NCBI GenBank assembly: GCA_963760935.1
Contig: CAVXFB010000003.1
Location: forward strand, 868,001-932,000
Reading direction: 5' to 3'
Source: CAVXFB01 sp963760935
Lineage (GTDB): Bacteria > Planctomycetota > Planctomycetia > Pirellulales > Thermoguttaceae
DNA: 64,000 nt
In this document: positions 27,205 to 37,243 of the stretch, in pieces
Numbering within the stretch: the first letter of the stretch is position 1
How the letters are laid out: each line of letters begins with the position of its first letter
The notes under the pieces: model-generated
The model's input: only the letters and a program-made list of their open reading frames with translations
Databases searched by the model: none
What the model was told of the DNA's origin: nothing
Position numbers and translations under genes: made by a program

Positions 27205-27247
27205 ATTACCTGCACGTAGTGGTGCGATTCACGCACCGTACAACTCT

Positions 27248-28190
27248 TCAATAACCTGTGCGATCCCGTGACCTTGGGTCGCTGACCACGTTGCCGCTAT
27301 TCAGTTTGCCGTTGATGCAGTCGAGCCGGAACGGCTCGCTGGCGTCGTAGAAGTATTTGTGGGTATCGGCCATATTCACCATCACGCCTGGCTGGTCGAG
27401 CGGCAGTTCGGCGGCCACGAGCCCATCCGGCGTGATGAATCGGCTCTGCCAACTATGCGGCGTCGATGAATTATTGACCGACACGTACATGTGATTGATG
27501 CCAGCAAGGGCCTGCACAGTTATCGGCATAATCTTTGGATGGATGCCGCCCGCCTTCTCTCTGGCGTTATGAAAGGAGTGGAACAACAGTTGCACTCCCA
27601 GCTTCGCATATTGCCGGCTTAGTTCAGGAAAACGAACATCGTAGCAAATCAGCAGCCCACACTTGACGCCGCTCACGTCGAACACGACAAAGTGGTCGCC
27701 CGGCGAATAGTGTCGCAGATCAACGTCGGTACAGAATCGTTTGTCGTAGCGATCGATGATCTCGCCCTGCGGATTGATAACATACAGGGAGTTGTGTGGT
27801 TTGTGATCGCCCGTCAAACGATGTGTGCTTCCCAGAACCACCCACAGCTTCAACTCTCTTGCAAGCGCCAAGATCGACTTGGTTTCGTCGTGAAGGCCCT
27901 GCCAGTCATAGCCTTCCAACGATTTGAAATCAACGCCGGCATAGCCACTCAGCGCATTCGGAGAAGTGGACCAATTCGGCGCCCTTCTGGTGCGCTTTCC
28001 GCATTTGCCGGCGAATCCACTCTCCGTTCGCGTGCATATCGGCGGAAACGGGAAACTGGCACGTCGCGATACGGAGCTTGCCTTGCGGCACTTGGACGTC
28101 CATCCCCTCGGCCGCTATTCCGCAATGAGCAACGAGAGTTGACAAGAGGGCGCAGCACAATAATGCCACCGTGGATTGAATGCAGCGCAT
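27248..28190 (-). CDS. Exported carbon-nitrogen hydrolase (nitrilase superfamily), frameshifted
   Basis: This protein of about 313 residues has a signal peptide (VALLCCALLSTLVAHCGIAAEG) followed by a nitrilase-fold amidohydrolase. The catalytic triad is visible: Glu in VHFSECA, Lys in DKRFC, and Cys in GLLICYDVRFPELSR. The frame breaks directly after the Glu motif near 27950-27956. Restoring a GC dinucleotide, or one base, joins it to LSGYAGVDFKSLEGYDW. The amide substrate is unknown. An exported location is unusual for this cytoplasm-dominated family. Confidence 0.8.
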
Positions 28191-28269
28191 GCGGTCTACC
28201 TCCTGTGCAGTGTGACGAGAACTTGCGCTACGTTGGGATCCGGATTGCGGCTATTCCTTTGCCCGTGCG

Positions 28270-28686
28270 TTACGCGGTTTCGTTCTCTGCTGGCTGCCGC
28301 CGACGATAGATCTCTTCTGCCAAATTCTCTATAAGTAAAATACAATCGGAACAGTGATCTGCAAAGTCTTCAAGTTCTGCGGCTTTCAGCCAGAAATCCA
28401 GGCACTTCGGATTCGGCACTTGGCCCACAAGGGTGCCGCAGTCTCGGACATAATCGTACGCAACCTCGGGCGGTATGCCAACCCTTGAGAGTTGCGGGGC
28501 AAGCGACCACACGTTTGCAGTGCCCCAAAACGTCACGTGAAGGATAGAGTAAAGGCGGCCTCGTTCAAACGGGTCTCGCAGCTTTACAACAAACTCGGTG
28601 GTCTGCCAGTCGATTACAAATCGATTATCGGAACTGAATTGATCGTGCAGCTTCCGCGCAGACTTTGATTCCCTTGCGACTGACAT
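28270..28686 (-). CDS. C-terminal part of a nuclease-like protein, or a coupled hypothetical
   Basis: This frame of 138 residues starts at MSVARESKSARKLHDQF and overlaps the preceding PD-(D/E)XK gene by 62 bp in another frame. It contains SDNRFVIDWQTTEFVVKLRDPF and a helical C-terminus. It reads naturally as a continuation of the upstream protein: a basic helix and strand domain of the kind that follows such nuclease domains. Removing one A near 28683-28705 would fuse the two into one protein of about 405 residues. It is listed separately because the fusion is inferred. Confidence 0.55.
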   Translation of the reverse strand: MSVARESKSARKLHDQFSSDNRFVIDWQTTEFVVKLRDPFERGRLYSILHVTFWGTANVWSLAPQLSRVGIPPEVAYDYVRDCGTLVGQVPNPKCLDFWLKAAELEDFADHCSDCILLIENLAEEIYRRRQPAENETA

Positions 28687-29491
28687 TGTGGTTTGTTAGT
28701 TCCGAAAAGAAGTCCTCATAGGTTAGCCTCTGCCGCTTGCTATCTCGGCTCCCCGCACCGTCGTCAATGTCAATCGCAACATCCACGTGGGCGCCTTCGC
28801 TCGAGATTACTCGGACGACCGCGCGTTCAATCTCGATTGTGCGACCCACCACGACCGGCACTACCAACAACTTGCTATCGCTACCGATGCGGTAGAGTTG
28901 AAGTTCGATCAAGGCCAACGTGAAACGGAGTTGAGGTGTCGACTGGAGGAATTCAGCTAGTCGTTCCATCTCCTCCCGAATTCCATCGCCTACAATCAAC
29001 AGGAGGAAACGGCCTGCTTTCATGTTCCTGCTCAGCGAATCGACAAACGCAGCCTCGTCGACTTCATCAGCCGCCAATCCCGATACCAACTCGTATAGTG
29101 ACTTGCCGCTAACTTGCTTGGCCTTGGCATCCAAGTCGTCGTAGCTCCAACGGCTAACCTCTTTTGCATAGTCGAGAATTTGGCCTACGACCTCACGTCG
29201 GGCCTGAGGATTCCGCCAAAGCTTCGCCTCCACGATCGTTAGGAAACCCTGCGGGGACACATACAGGTTGTCGATCGGTCCCGAAGAAGTGTCGACCTCC
29301 TGACCGATTAGCACGAGCGGGCCAAAGCCGGGGTCAATCTCGTTTATCGGGAGCAACTGGGGACAGTCGGAAAGCTTTTTCTGTAGCCAACCTTCGCTGA
29401 TTTCCCGTTCGCTTAATGGCAACGGCTCCAGCCACTCAATGTTGCCATCGTCATCAATTATCGTCGGGATTCCGTCGCGTCGTGGAGCCAT
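28625..29491 (-). CDS. PD-(D/E)XK nuclease-like protein
   Basis: This soluble 288-residue protein carries a candidate nuclease core: GPIDNLYVSPQGFLTIVEAKLWRNPQARREVVGQILDYAKEVSRW. The Asp in PIDNLYV, the ExK (EAK) and a following helix with QxxxY are the expected PD-(D/E)XK order. The second half is alternating strands and helices (LLLIVGDGIREEMERLAEFL) and ends in LTYEDFFSEL. It may be a restriction- or repair-type enzyme, or an inactive structural relative. No methylase or defence partner is adjacent. The apparent stop may be a frameshift into the downstream frame. Confidence 0.65.
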   Translation of the reverse strand: MAPRRDGIPTIIDDDGNIEWLEPLPLSEREISEGWLQKKLSDCPQLLPINEIDPGFGPLVLIGQEVDTSSGPIDNLYVSPQGFLTIVEAKLWRNPQARREVVGQILDYAKEVSRWSYDDLDAKAKQVSGKSLYELVSGLAADEVDEAAFVDSLSRNMKAGRFLLLIVGDGIREEMERLAEFLQSTPQLRFTLALIELQLYRIGSDSKLLVVPVVVGRTIEIERAVVRVISSEGAHVDVAIDIDDGAGSRDSKRQRLTYEDFFSELTNHNVSRKGIKVCAEAARSIQFR

Positions 29492-29522
29492 TTCGATCGC
29501 TCTCCTAGACCATAGTGTGAGA

Positions 29523-30791
29523 TTATTCTCGAAGCCTTACTCCTGGCGTAGGTTCGTAGTCGATGGCCGCATGTCGGCCGTTGTTGACGATCGACAATCG
29601 CGCGGCCTCGACAACCAGTTCATTGATGTAGCTGTTGGCCGGCGTGGCGATGATGCCGCGGCGGTCGATTTCTTCGATCGCTTCCTGCCGCTTCGCCAGT
29701 GCCCCAGACGTGGCAACCTGGGATCCAGCGGCGTTCACCGATATGGCGGCCTCGACGATGGCTTCGATCGAATCGTAGCCATAGCCCACCGGTTTCAGTC
29801 CTTCGCCCTGCCATGGCACGAGGCGAAAGTAATCGGGACTGACATAGCGGAAAGCGGCGCCGGAAAGGCGATCGACATACCCGTGGCTCACGCCGCGGAA
29901 TTGGTCGTCGTGGCGGATGATGGCGCCTTTGTCGGGCCCTTCGCAATACATGCACAGGCCCTGATCATTCGTGCCGGCCCCTTCGTCGGGATAACCGAGG
30001 CCGTCGACCACGCTTAGGATCGCTCCGTTCTCCCACACGACCTGCCCCGCTGACCAGAGATAACCGATCTTGCCGTTGGGGAATGCGCCTTCCACACCCC
30101 GAACGGAAACTTCCACCGGTCGCAGGCCGGTAATGAAATGCAGCAGGTCGACGTAATGGCAGCCGACATAGGTAAACGGATCGCTGTTTTCCTTGGTGAA
30201 CCAGTTCTGAAAGTTCGAGTGGCGGTAGTAGTATGGCTCGACCATTTTGGCTTCGCCGCAGCGGAACTCACCGAAACGGCCGCGACGGTACAAACCTCGG
30301 GCGTCCAGCGCTCGACGGTCGAACCGCTTATGATACTCGACGCCCACCAGCAGGCCGCGGCTGTGGGCCAACTCTTCTACTTCCTTCGCCTGGACGTATT
30401 TCAATACGAGCGGCTTCACCGTCAACACATGCTGAGCGTGCTCCAGGGCGCAGCGAATCACCGCGTAATGAAAATGATCGGGCACGGCCACGACGACCAG
30501 ATTTCCCGGCGGCAAGGCGGCGATCGCCTCCTTGTACAGGTCAGGAAACATGCGGGCGGGCGGCTCATCGAGCGCGGGAAGCGGCTCGAACGATTGGCCC
30601 GGGAATGCGTCGCGAAAGCCGGCGTCCTCTGCCAACTCCGCAAGCGGCGCGGAGTTCAACGCGCAAACCTTGATTGGCCCCACGGCGCCCAAACGCTGGA
30701 GATGATAGATCGACGGCAGGATCTGATCGTGGGTAATCATGCCGCCGCCGACGATTAGCACTTCGAGAGGTTTGACAGCCTTTGGGTTCAT
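29523..30791 (-). CDS. Gfo/Idh/MocA family oxidoreductase
   Basis: This 422-residue NAD(P)-dependent sugar-type oxidoreductase has an N-terminal Rossmann fold (VLIVGGGMITHDQILPS) and the family EKP-like motif replaced by VKPLVLKY. The second domain contains VEYHKRFDRRALDARGL and YVGCHYVDLLHFITG, where His is the usual catalytic position. The start ATG overlaps the stop of the upstream aminotransferase gene (ATGA), so the two are coupled and probably act in one pathway, for example oxidation then transamination of a sugar or cyclitol. The substrate is not readable. Confidence 0.85.
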   Translation of the reverse strand: MNPKAVKPLEVLIVGGGMITHDQILPSIYHLQRLGAVGPIKVCALNSAPLAELAEDAGFRDAFPGQSFEPLPALDEPPARMFPDLYKEAIAALPPGNLVVVAVPDHFHYAVIRCALEHAQHVLTVKPLVLKYVQAKEVEELAHSRGLLVGVEYHKRFDRRALDARGLYRRGRFGEFRCGEAKMVEPYYYRHSNFQNWFTKENSDPFTYVGCHYVDLLHFITGLRPVEVSVRGVEGAFPNGKIGYLWSAGQVVWENGAILSVVDGLGYPDEGAGTNDQGLCMYCEGPDKGAIIRHDDQFRGVSHGYVDRLSGAAFRYVSPDYFRLVPWQGEGLKPVGYGYDSIEAIVEAAISVNAAGSQVATSGALAKRQEAIEEIDRRGIIATPANSYINELVVEAARLSIVNNGRHAAIDYEPTPGVRLRE

Positions 30792-32152
30792 TGCAGCACC
30801 TCCGCGAGCGCTTCTTCCAGCGTGGCGATGCCCTCGCGCAGCGCGTCCTCGGGCGTTATCAGCGGTGGTGAGACTTTCACCGACGCCCCACCATACCCGA
30901 CCGGTGCAAACATGAGCAATCCCTTCTCGACCGCACGGCGAATAATGGCCGAAGCTGTCGCAGAGTCGGGCTCGATGCCGCCGGGCTTGACTATGTGCAA
31001 CGACGCAACGAGTCCCTTGCCGTGCACCGCGCCAATGCGTTTTGGAAATCGCGCGGCGATGCGGATGAGTTCCGGCATGAGGATCTCACCCATCGCGCGA
31101 GCATGTTCGACGAGGCCTTCGTCGCGAATCACGCGCAGATTGGCCAACACGGCCGCGACGCAGATCGGATTTCCGGTGTGGGTCGACGTCATGGCCCCCG
31201 GCGGATAGAAGTCCAACACGTCGGGTCGGCCAATGACCGCCGAGATCGGCAATCCGCTCGATATGCCCTTGCCGCAGCAGATCAGATCGGGCGAGACGCC
31301 GTAGTGCTCAAAGCCCCAGAATTTGCCCGTGCGGCCGAAACCGGCTTGCACTTCGTCAAAAATCAGCAGTGCACCATGCTCATCGCACCAACGCCGCAAT
31401 TTCTGCATGTACTCCGGAGGAGCGAAACTCGCGTTGCCGCCCTGATAGGTTTCGCTCATCACACCGGCAACCTGATCGGCAGCGATGCCCTGCTCGGCGA
31501 GCGACTTGAGGAAGACATCGAAGCTAGTATCCGGGCAACGGAAGCCGTCCGGGAACGGCACTTGGACCATGTCCTTGTCCAGATTGACGATCCATTGCTT
31601 CAAGCCGGGAATGCCGCCGGCCATCTGCGCGCCGAGCGTCCGGCCATGGAATGCATTCTGAAACGTCACTATGCCGATCTTCTTGTCGCCGGCCGTGTGT
31701 CGGCCCCAACTGCGGGCAAGCTTAATCGCACACTCGCACGCCTCGGCGCCCGTTGTCAGCAGAAAGACTTTGCCCAGTCCGTTGGGGGCCACTTTCGCCA
31801 GCGCTTCGACGGCGGCCGCGCGGACCTCGGAAGGAAAACAATAATTGTGGATCAGGCCGTGCTCAACCTGTTCGAGGATGGCCTTGCGGATCGCTGGATG
31901 GCAGTGCCCAGCGTTAGTCACCAACACGCCGGAGGACCAATCGAGCCACATGTTGCCCCAGCGGTCGTAGACCTGGAACCCCTCGGCGCGATCCCAGATC
32001 ACCGGTGGCTGGCCTCCCATCGACCGCGGCTCATATTCATGGAGCCGCTTGAGGACGGGCAGCGATTCGGGAGCGGGAATCTCCGTGACGATGCGGCGAT
32101 ACTTCGTCGAGATGGCGGGGACTTTTTGCGACTTTGGTTCGTGCACGATCAT
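30788..32152 (-). CDS. Class III PLP-dependent aminotransferase
   Basis: This 454-residue aminotransferase resembles the acetylornithine/4-aminobutyrate group. Motifs are LDWSSGVLVTNAGHCHP, TTGAEACECAIKLARSW, FHGRTLGA, IFDEVQAGFGRTGKFWGFEH (266-285) and the PLP lysine K295 in CCGKGISSGLP. The C-terminal small domain is complete. It is translationally coupled to the Gfo/Idh/MocA oxidoreductase. Together they suggest conversion of a sugar-like or amino acid-like compound to a keto or amino product, which is inference. Confidence 0.85.
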   Translation of the reverse strand: MIVHEPKSQKVPAISTKYRRIVTEIPAPESLPVLKRLHEYEPRSMGGQPPVIWDRAEGFQVYDRWGNMWLDWSSGVLVTNAGHCHPAIRKAILEQVEHGLIHNYCFPSEVRAAAVEALAKVAPNGLGKVFLLTTGAEACECAIKLARSWGRHTAGDKKIGIVTFQNAFHGRTLGAQMAGGIPGLKQWIVNLDKDMVQVPFPDGFRCPDTSFDVFLKSLAEQGIAADQVAGVMSETYQGGNASFAPPEYMQKLRRWCDEHGALLIFDEVQAGFGRTGKFWGFEHYGVSPDLICCGKGISSGLPISAVIGRPDVLDFYPPGAMTSTHTGNPICVAAVLANLRVIRDEGLVEHARAMGEILMPELIRIAARFPKRIGAVHGKGLVASLHIVKPGGIEPDSATASAIIRRAVEKGLLMFAPVGYGGASVKVSPPLITPEDALREGIATLEEALAEVLQ

Positions 32153-32485
32153 GAAAATACCTCAAAACGAGATCGCCCGTCCGGTGGGTCAGAGGGCTTG
32201 TTCGTCTGAGTATTGTCAGCCGCTGTAGTGCCGCCACGGATACCAGCGTCCGACCTCGCAGTACCTTACGCGATGCGTCCAAACAAAAACACCCCGACCC
32301 AAACCGACCCGGTATTTCGGGTTTACGGTCCAGCCCGGAGTGCTCATTCTTTGCCGACAGTGCCGCTACGGATGCCGACGAGCATCGCTTTGACCTCTAT
32401 TGTAGCAGGTGCCGTTTGTCATACAACCCCTCCATGCTTCGCCGAGTTGATCGCCTGTCGGAATTGCCTGCCGCTGTTGACTCCC
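32153..32485. other. Intergenic region with hairpin
   Basis: This 333-bp gap holds no gene. A direct repeat GTGCCGC(C/T)ACGGAT(A/G)CC occurs near 32229 and 32360. A small hairpin with ACCCG/CGGGT arms lies near 32310-32330. Neither has a T-run. It separates the aminotransferase operon start from the DUF4838 gene end. Confidence 0.4.
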
Positions 32486-34407
32486 CTACGTGCGTGGAAC
32501 GCTCGACTGTTCCGCAAGGTATTGCTTCCGACCTGCAACCATGTAATCCCACACAGCCTTGCGAAACAGGGCCACGCGCTGCTTCTCTGTCTCACCTACG
32601 GCCACCCGTGTGGCTTTGTCCATCAGTGCGCCAAGCTCCGCCATCCGCGCTGCCGTGCCCAAATCTCCCCAGGCTGTATACTTGTGTTGCCAGATTTTTG
32701 CTTTTTGGCCGTTCAGGAGCTTATCGGGATAGTTGCGCGGATTCCAGTAGATCTCTTCGATCCGCAGATAAATTTGCTTCATGGGCTCGGCGGCCGCGCC
32801 GTAGTAGCGCGCAAAGAACTCGTCCAACATGGCGTCGATATTGAGCGACGGATCGTCCAGAAGCTTGAGGGTCACGTAGGCGTCGACTTGCTCACCAACG
32901 CCGTTGAGAAACGCGCCGCGAATCCCGTCGCGGGCGAACATCTTAATCTGCTGATCGATCGTGTGTGCGCTGAAGCCCGGAAAACAGTGGTACTTATACC
33001 GGTTGGCGGTTTCCTCGGGGAAACAATAGTAGAGCCACACGTACAGCGGCCGGTCCTTTTCACTGTTCACCCAACCGCGATAGAAGCGAAGGTCGTTCGC
33101 TTTGATTCCCGGCGCCCACCAATCACGCACGTGCAAACATATCTGCACCGAGACGTTCGGCGCCAACTTCACTTTGTGCGGCGGGTAGGCATAGCTCCCG
33201 TAGGCGAGCGTCGCGATGTACTTGTCGGGATGCTTCTTGGCGACCTCGCCAGCCACCTTGTTGACGAACCTGAACCAGTAGTCGCTGGCTATGTCGGAAC
33301 TTCTGTAATGGTCCTTGTTCTCGTCGCCGTTCAATTGGGCCTGACACTCAGGACACATGCACCACTTGTGATTATCCATAGGCACGACGGCGAAGTAATT
33401 GCCCGCCGCCTGCGCGCGATACCCGGCGTCATGACCGGCAAAATACCCCTGCGCATCCGCTACGATTTGATTCACCAGACTCTGATTCGAGTAGCACATC
33501 TGCGGCGGCATCCCTCGATACATCCCATTATGTATCCCCTGATTGGCGCCTGCACTACCTTTCGGATAGCCTTTCGCAAACCAGTCATGATGCGCGCTCT
33601 CGAATACCTCGGGGCACTTAGGATTCTTCTCCCAGAAGCGATCATAGTAGCCGTATAGCGAATGGTTGCAGGCGTATTTCTCGCCGCCAATCCGCAGCCG
33701 AGCCCAGAACAAATCCACGTTCTTCTTATTAGGACTGTTCCATAGCTTTCTAATGATGCCGCCCGGACCATAGGGGCGGCGATAGACGAAGGTGGGCGAA
33801 CGACGAATCTCCTGCGGCTGCACGACCAACGTCGCGCTCTTGGGCAACACCATTTCTAACTCGCCTGGACCGTACCAGCGTACGTCGCAGAATCGTTCGA
33901 GAAAGTCGTGCACAGCGTAAGACGTTGCTTGCTCCCTATCCCACGCCGGCGGCGGAATGCGTATCCGGCCAGCCGATTCCGACCACTTCTTCGCCCTCTC
34001 AACTGCGTCGCGGTCCGGTGCATCCCTGCCCAGCAGAACAAGCGTATCGTCGGCAAAGTGGATGACGTATTCCTGCTCCTTCAACTGTTCCGGCTTCAAT
34101 CCAAGCCGATCAACAGCCTCGCTAGAGCCCACGAGGATTCTGGGACCCTGAACCTTGTCCGCGTCCGACTTGATCGGCAAGGTTGCCCCGCTGATCTTCC
34201 GCACGTGATACTGAAGTTCCTGGGCTGCGAACGCCGCAACATCCGTGGGCGCAGCCGCCGTAACGATGGTGGCCGCCGGTTGGCCGTCTCGCGCAGAACG
34301 AATCCGTCCGCCGCGACGTGGTCCGACCAACAACTCAACGCCAAGACAACCACACTGGTACCTACCAGTCTACAGAAACGATTCCGGGCAATACGTCGGG
34401 CAAGCAT
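32486..34407 (-). CDS. Secreted DUF4838 (alpha-glucuronidase-like) protein, frameshifted
   Basis: This exported protein of about 640 residues begins with the signal peptide MLARRIARNRFCRLVGTSVV...SDHVAADGFVL in one frame and continues in another. Adding one base near 34294 (GG read as G) gives GFVLARDGQPAATIV and joins them. The N-terminal domain (AAFAAQELQYHVRKISGATLPI...ILVGSS) is like the glucuronidase N-domain. The main domain carries the DUF4838 pattern, including HKWCMCPECQAQLN and ISVQICLHVRDWW-like strands. A role in polysaccharide breakdown outside the cytoplasm is inferred. Confidence 0.78.
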
Positions 34408-34808
34408 CGTCGCGTCCTCCGCGGTGTGGTGGGGAAAGGGAGGCGGTAAGGCAGGATCTCATCTGATGTTCTATACGAGGCAGAATTGGCTGTCAACACA
34501 TTTCAAGCGAGTTGCTGCCTGACGTGCCGCAGCAACGTCAGGAAACGAGTCTGCCAATCACTTTGTGCCGCCGATCGAGGTTTCGACCATAAAAGGCTGG
34601 ACCTGCCGAGCGAACGCCCCCTTTTCTTCCGCCCCTGTGCGGCTTACGATCCATGCTGGGCGATCACGGAACTCGCGGGGCGCCGCCGTAGCCATGGTTC
34701 GGCACGCACTCATGCCGTTGACAGCCGAGGACCTTGTGTCCGGGGCTAACCGTTTCCGCCCAGCCACCTGTTTGACAAGCGTTCCGATTCCAGGCTTCCG
34801 ATTAACGT
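34408..34808. other. Divergent intergenic region
   Basis: This 400-bp gap between the divergent DUF4838 and helicase genes must hold promoters for both. A hairpin GTTGCTGC/GCAGCAAC lies near 34509-34534. TTGACA hexamers occur near 34719 and 34779 but lack a convincing -10 at the right spacing, so no promoter is called. Confidence 0.4.
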
Positions 34809-36776
34809 ATGGAACTCAACCCGGCCCAATACGATGCGGTTAATACGCTTTCCGGCCCACTACTGGTGCTGGCCGGAGCGGGCACCGGCAAAACCCGTGT
34901 CGTCACCTATCGGATCGCCGAGTTGATTCGCAACCGCGTGCGGCCCGAGCAAATTCTGGCCGTCACCTTCACCAATAAGGCGGCCGATGAGATGCAAGAG
35001 AGGACCGTGGCCCTGCTGGGCACGCGGTTGAAGCAGCGGCCGGAAATGTCCACGTTCCATTCGCTATGCGTGCGAATTCTCCGCCGCCATATTCGTCAGC
35101 TCGGCTATCCGGCCGCATTCGCCATCTACGATCGGGGCGATCAGGAGGGCGTGGCGCGAACCGTATTACGCGAGATCAAGGTCGCCGATGGGATGTTACG
35201 GCCTGGCGATCTTCTGTACTTCATCGGTCGCTGGAAGACGGCCTCGGTGCGGCCCGAAGAAGCGGCGGCCATCGCACAGACCGACAAGGAGCACTTGGCT
35301 GCTGCCGCCTATCGCCGCTATCAAAACGCGTTGAAGGCCGCCGGAGCCCTCGACTTCGACGACCTGCTGTTGTGTACCGAAGAACTTCTCGATGGATTCC
35401 CCAAGGCTCGCCAAGCCGAGGCCGGGCGCTTCGACCACCTCCTGGTCGATGAATATCAGGACACCAACGGCAGCCAGTACCGCATCGTGAAGGCCCTGGC
35501 GGCCGGACATCGCAACTTGTGCGTGGTAGGTGACGACGACCAGTCGATCTATGGCTGGCGCGGGGCGGAGGTGGCCCATATCCTGCGGTTCAAAAACGAT
35601 TGGCCCGAGGCCAAAGTTGTGCGGCTGGAAGTGAATTACCGCTCGACGCGGGAAATTCTCGAATGGGCGAACCGGCTGATTGCCTTCAACAAACTGCGGC
35701 ACGTGAAAGTGCTCAGGGCCACGTGCAGTGGCGAGCCGCCGCGAATTCTGCAACTTGAAGACGAGGTCAAGGAGGCCAAGAGCGTCGTTGGCGATATCGC
35801 CGCCCGAATGATCGAGAGGAAGCGGCGCCCCAAGGATTTTGCTATCCTTTGCCGAACCAACGAGCAGCCCCGAGCATTTGAAATGGAACTGCGACAGGCG
35901 AAGATTCCCTACGTGCTGATGGGCGGAATGTCGTTTTACGATCGCAAGGAAGTCCGCGATATCCTGGCCTACCTGAAGTTGCTGGTTACGCCCGCCGACG
36001 AAGTGTCGCTGCTGCGAATCGTCAACGTGCCCGCCCGAGGCATCGGCCAAACGACCGTCAAGCGGCTATTGGAAGAGGCAATCGCGCATGGCAAGCCGAT
36101 TTGGACCGTGCTCCCGCACGCCGCTACGCTTGGCCTTCCAGCAACGGCCGCGCAGGCGGTCGAACGATTTCGGGCGATGATCGAGCGGTTTCGGAAAATT
36201 GCTGGCCCACTGGAAACGGTCAAGACGCTGATCCGCGAAGTGGCGTACAAGAACGAACTAGCACGTTTGTATCCCAACGTGGATGATCAAGAAGCTCGAT
36301 GGGCGTCCGTCGAAGAAGTTGTCAACGCTGTGGCAAATTACACCCAACGAGCGTCGCAACCCACGCTGGGCGGTTTCTTGCAGGAGGTAGCGCTCACGGG
36401 CAACGAGGCCGATCAAGACAAGGAGTCGAAGCTCGAACGCAATGCCGTCGCCTTGATGACGCTACACGCTGCGAAGGGGCTCGAGTTCCCCGAGGTCTAT
36501 ATGGTGGGCATGGAAGAAGGCACGCTGCCCCATCACCGTAGCGTGGCTGACGCCGGAGCAGCCGTCGACGAGGAACGCCGCCTGTGCTACGTCGGCGTGA
36601 CGCGGGCCCAGCGGCGGCTGACGCTCACTATGGCACTAAGCCGGCGCAAATGGGGTAAGGCGCGTCCCACGCATCCCAGCCGTTTTCTCTACGAACTCAC
36701 GGGCCGGGCTGACAACCCCAACTATCTCGAAGCGAAGCAAGCCCACAAGCATCCGGCCCGCCGGGCATCGACGTAA
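34809..36776 (+). CDS. UvrD/Rep-family ATP-dependent DNA helicase
   Basis: This 655-residue superfamily 1 helicase unwinds DNA 3'-5' in repair or replication restart. It shows Walker A in AGAGTGKTR (22-30), motif Ia TFTNKAADEM, Walker B LLVDEYQDTN, motif III VVGDDDQSIYGWRGA, motif IV VRLEVNYRSTREIL, motif V LMTLHAAKGLEFPEVYMVG and motif VI VDEERRLCYVGVTRAQ. The length is closer to Rep/PcrA-short forms than to UvrD (about 720). The start MELNPAQYDAVNTL is the canonical N-terminus. Confidence 0.92.
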   Translation: MELNPAQYDAVNTLSGPLLVLAGAGTGKTRVVTYRIAELIRNRVRPEQILAVTFTNKAADEMQERTVALLGTRLKQRPEMSTFHSLCVRILRRHIRQLGYPAAFAIYDRGDQEGVARTVLREIKVADGMLRPGDLLYFIGRWKTASVRPEEAAAIAQTDKEHLAAAAYRRYQNALKAAGALDFDDLLLCTEELLDGFPKARQAEAGRFDHLLVDEYQDTNGSQYRIVKALAAGHRNLCVVGDDDQSIYGWRGAEVAHILRFKNDWPEAKVVRLEVNYRSTREILEWANRLIAFNKLRHVKVLRATCSGEPPRILQLEDEVKEAKSVVGDIAARMIERKRRPKDFAILCRTNEQPRAFEMELRQAKIPYVLMGGMSFYDRKEVRDILAYLKLLVTPADEVSLLRIVNVPARGIGQTTVKRLLEEAIAHGKPIWTVLPHAATLGLPATAAQAVERFRAMIERFRKIAGPLETVKTLIREVAYKNELARLYPNVDDQEARWASVEEVVNAVANYTQRASQPTLGGFLQEVALTGNEADQDKESKLERNAVALMTLHAAKGLEFPEVYMVGMEEGTLPHHRSVADAGAAVDEERRLCYVGVTRAQRRLTLTMALSRRKWGKARPTHPSRFLYELTGRADNPNYLEAKQAHKHPARRAST

Positions 36777-36820
36777 AAAACGTTCCGTACCACGAGGAAA
36801 GAACAACGGAGGACCTGCTC

Positions 36821-37123
36821 ATGATTTGCGTCATTGCTACCATCGAGACGATCGCCGGAGGTCGCGACGATCTACTAGCGGTGTTTCGTGATCTTGTGCC
36901 GAAAGTGCGGGCGGAAGACGGCTGTATCGAATACACGCCAATGGTCGACATTCCGCGCGGCTCGCAATCGCTTGCACGCGAGAACGTGGTCACCATCGTT
37001 GAGAAATGGGAGAGTCTGGCGGCTCTGGAACTACACCTCGCTACGCCGCACATGGCGGACTTCCGCCGCCAGACAGAACCGTTGCGGCGTTCCCTGTCGC
37101 TTCAGATCCTCGAACCAGCCTAG
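36821..37123 (+). CDS. Antibiotic biosynthesis monooxygenase (ABM) domain protein
   Basis: This 100-residue single-domain protein with a good ribosome-binding site (GGAGGACC) starts with MICVIATIETIAGGRDDLLAVF. The pattern of GRDDLLAVFRDLVPKVRAEDGCIEY and WESLAALELHLATPHMADF is typical of dimeric ABM quinol monooxygenase-like proteins. These act on quinols, or serve in detoxification. It lies just downstream of the helicase and could be cotranscribed with it, but no functional link is evident. Confidence 0.8.
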   Translation: MICVIATIETIAGGRDDLLAVFRDLVPKVRAEDGCIEYTPMVDIPRGSQSLARENVVTIVEKWESLAALELHLATPHMADFRRQTEPLRRSLSLQILEPA

Positions 37124-37243
37124 TGCTGCGTCCGAAGAATTTGTTCCGCCAAATCAAGCCCACCCGTCGCAACTGGTGAGCTTCATCGAGCAGCCGTAAC
37201 TTCCCAAAGTACGCGCTGCCATCTCATCCTGCCTAAAACAAAA

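Noticed and set aside
28625..29491. A restriction-modification or defence island around the nuclease-like gene
   Set aside because: No methyltransferase, specificity subunit, helicase or other defence gene is adjacent; the neighbours are metabolic.
30995..32209. Plus-strand open frame of about 404 codons
   Set aside because: It lies antisense to the aminotransferase, whose motifs and PLP lysine are clear.
32213..33658. Long plus-strand open frame opposite the DUF4838 gene
   Set aside because: There are no domains or ribosome-binding site, and it is fully covered by a convincing minus-strand gene.
34719..34790. TTGACA hexamers upstream of the helicase gene
   Set aside because: No -10-like hexamer lies at 16-18 nt spacing, so a promoter cannot be supported.
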